DNA of 13,023 nt from Syntrophaceae bacterium UBA2192 (GTDB lineage Bacteria > Desulfobacterota > Syntrophia > Syntrophales > UBA2192). Position 1 is the first letter of the stretch. Every line of letters starts with the position of its first letter. The notes under the pieces were generated by a model. That model was not told the DNA's origin, did no database searches, and was given only the letters and a program-made list of their open reading frames with translations. The stretch is taken from contig DCVI01000039.1 in assembly GCA_002327315.1 (NCBI GenBank), positions 26,243-39,265 on the forward strand, in the 5' to 3' direction. Shown piece by piece: positions 12,538 through 13,023 of the stretch. The position numbers were made by a program, and so were the translations under genes.

Positions 12538-13023
12538 GATTGTATCCGTGAAAGACCTGGAGAAGCGCTTCGGCGATTTCACGGCCGTGAACCGCGTCAG
12601 CTTCTCGATTGAACAGGGTGAGATTTTCGGATTCCTCGGGCCCAACGGCGCCGGCAAATCGACCACCATCCGGATGCTCTGCGGCATCATCACCCCCTCG
12701 TCGGGCTCGGGGCAGGTCGCCGGTTACGACGTCGTCCGCCAGTCCGAGTCCATCAAGCAGACGATCGGCTACATGTCCCAGAAATTTTCCCTGTACGAAG
12801 ATCTGACACCTGTCGAGAACATCCGCTTCTACCTGGGGATTTACAGCGTTCCCGAGAGCCAGTGGGATGAGCGTATCGGCTGGGCCGTCGGCCAGGCCCG
12901 TCTGGAAGATGTGAAGGATCGGCTCACCCGTGAGCTACCGCCCGGGTGGCGGCAGCGCCTGGCGCTTGCCTGCGCGCTTCTTCACCGGCCGGAGATCCTT
13001 TTCCTGGATGAGCCCACCTCCGG
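12518..13023 (+). CDS. ABC transporter ATP-binding protein, partial (YbhF C-terminal-half type)
   Basis: The reading frame is open to the window edge, giving 168 codons. It has Walker A GPNGAGKST (41-49), a Q-loop in YMSQKFSLYEDL (85-96; Q88), a degenerate signature LPPGWRQRLAL (140-150) in place of LSGGQ, and Walker B ILFLDEPTS (160-168). The LPxGW form is characteristic of the C-terminal ATPase half of YbhF-like proteins, so this is the partner of the preceding gene. The start is GTG 12518, 20 nt inside the upstream gene, with GGAG 9 nt upstream. The H-loop and C-terminus lie outside the window; ABC-2 type permeases (YbhS/YbhR-like) would be expected next, which is inference from the family's usual operon. 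Confidence 0.93.
   Translation, partial: MTTSNPEIVSVKDLEKRFGDFTAVNRVSFSIEQGEIFGFLGPNGAGKSTTIRMLCGIITPSSGSGQVAGYDVVRQSESIKQTIGYMSQKFSLYEDLTPVENIRFYLGIYSVPESQWDERIGWAVGQARLEDVKDRLTRELPPGWRQRLALACALLHRPEILFLDEPTS

Overview
The window is GC-rich with densely packed genes. The cytoplasmic multi-PAS hybrid kinases, a maf-yggS pair, a Cys-rich PAS motif and a YbhG/YbhF-type exporter suggest a Gram-negative bacterium, most likely of the former Deltaproteobacteria (Desulfobacterota). This is inference from gene style; no marker gene is present.

Left edge, minus strand (67-1356): maf (nucleotide pyrophosphatase, house-cleaning) followed 3 nt later by yggS (PLP-binding protein), a small housekeeping operon. 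A 301-nt divergent intergenic region separates it from the rest, which is all on the plus strand.

Centre (1658-10143): seven consecutive signalling genes. They are a cytoplasmic PAS-PAS-PAS-HisKA-HATPase-REC-REC hybrid kinase, a stand-alone HPt protein, a REC-GGDEF diguanylate cyclase, a REC-PAS-HisKA-HATPase-REC hybrid kinase, a REC-PP2C (RsbU-like) phosphatase, an RsbW-like HATPase kinase and a STAS anti-sigma-factor antagonist. Read together they look like one pathway: sensor kinases feed a phosphorelay (HPt) whose receivers control a diguanylate cyclase and a phosphatase, and the phosphatase and RsbW-like kinase set the phosphorylation state of the STAS protein. The parts list resembles the HptB-HsbR-HsbA-HsbD pathway of Pseudomonas aeruginosa, but the kinase is split from the phosphatase and no sigma factor or other target lies in the window.

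Right edge (10469 to the end): a YbhG-like membrane fusion protein and two ABC ATPases, the second cut by the window edge. They match the two halves of a YbhF-type tandem ATPase encoded as separate overlapping genes. The permeases should lie just beyond the window. Between the signalling genes and the exporter is a 325-nt region with strong GCAGG hairpins and a TTGACA box, so the exporter is probably a separate transcription unit.

Non-coding structure includes two 7-bp-period tandem repeats just after gene ends (31-58 and 4524-4558), an imperfect REP-like inverted repeat between the adaptor and ATPase genes (11563-11626), and several hairpins. No rRNA, tRNA, CRISPR array, insertion sequence or integrase was recognised.
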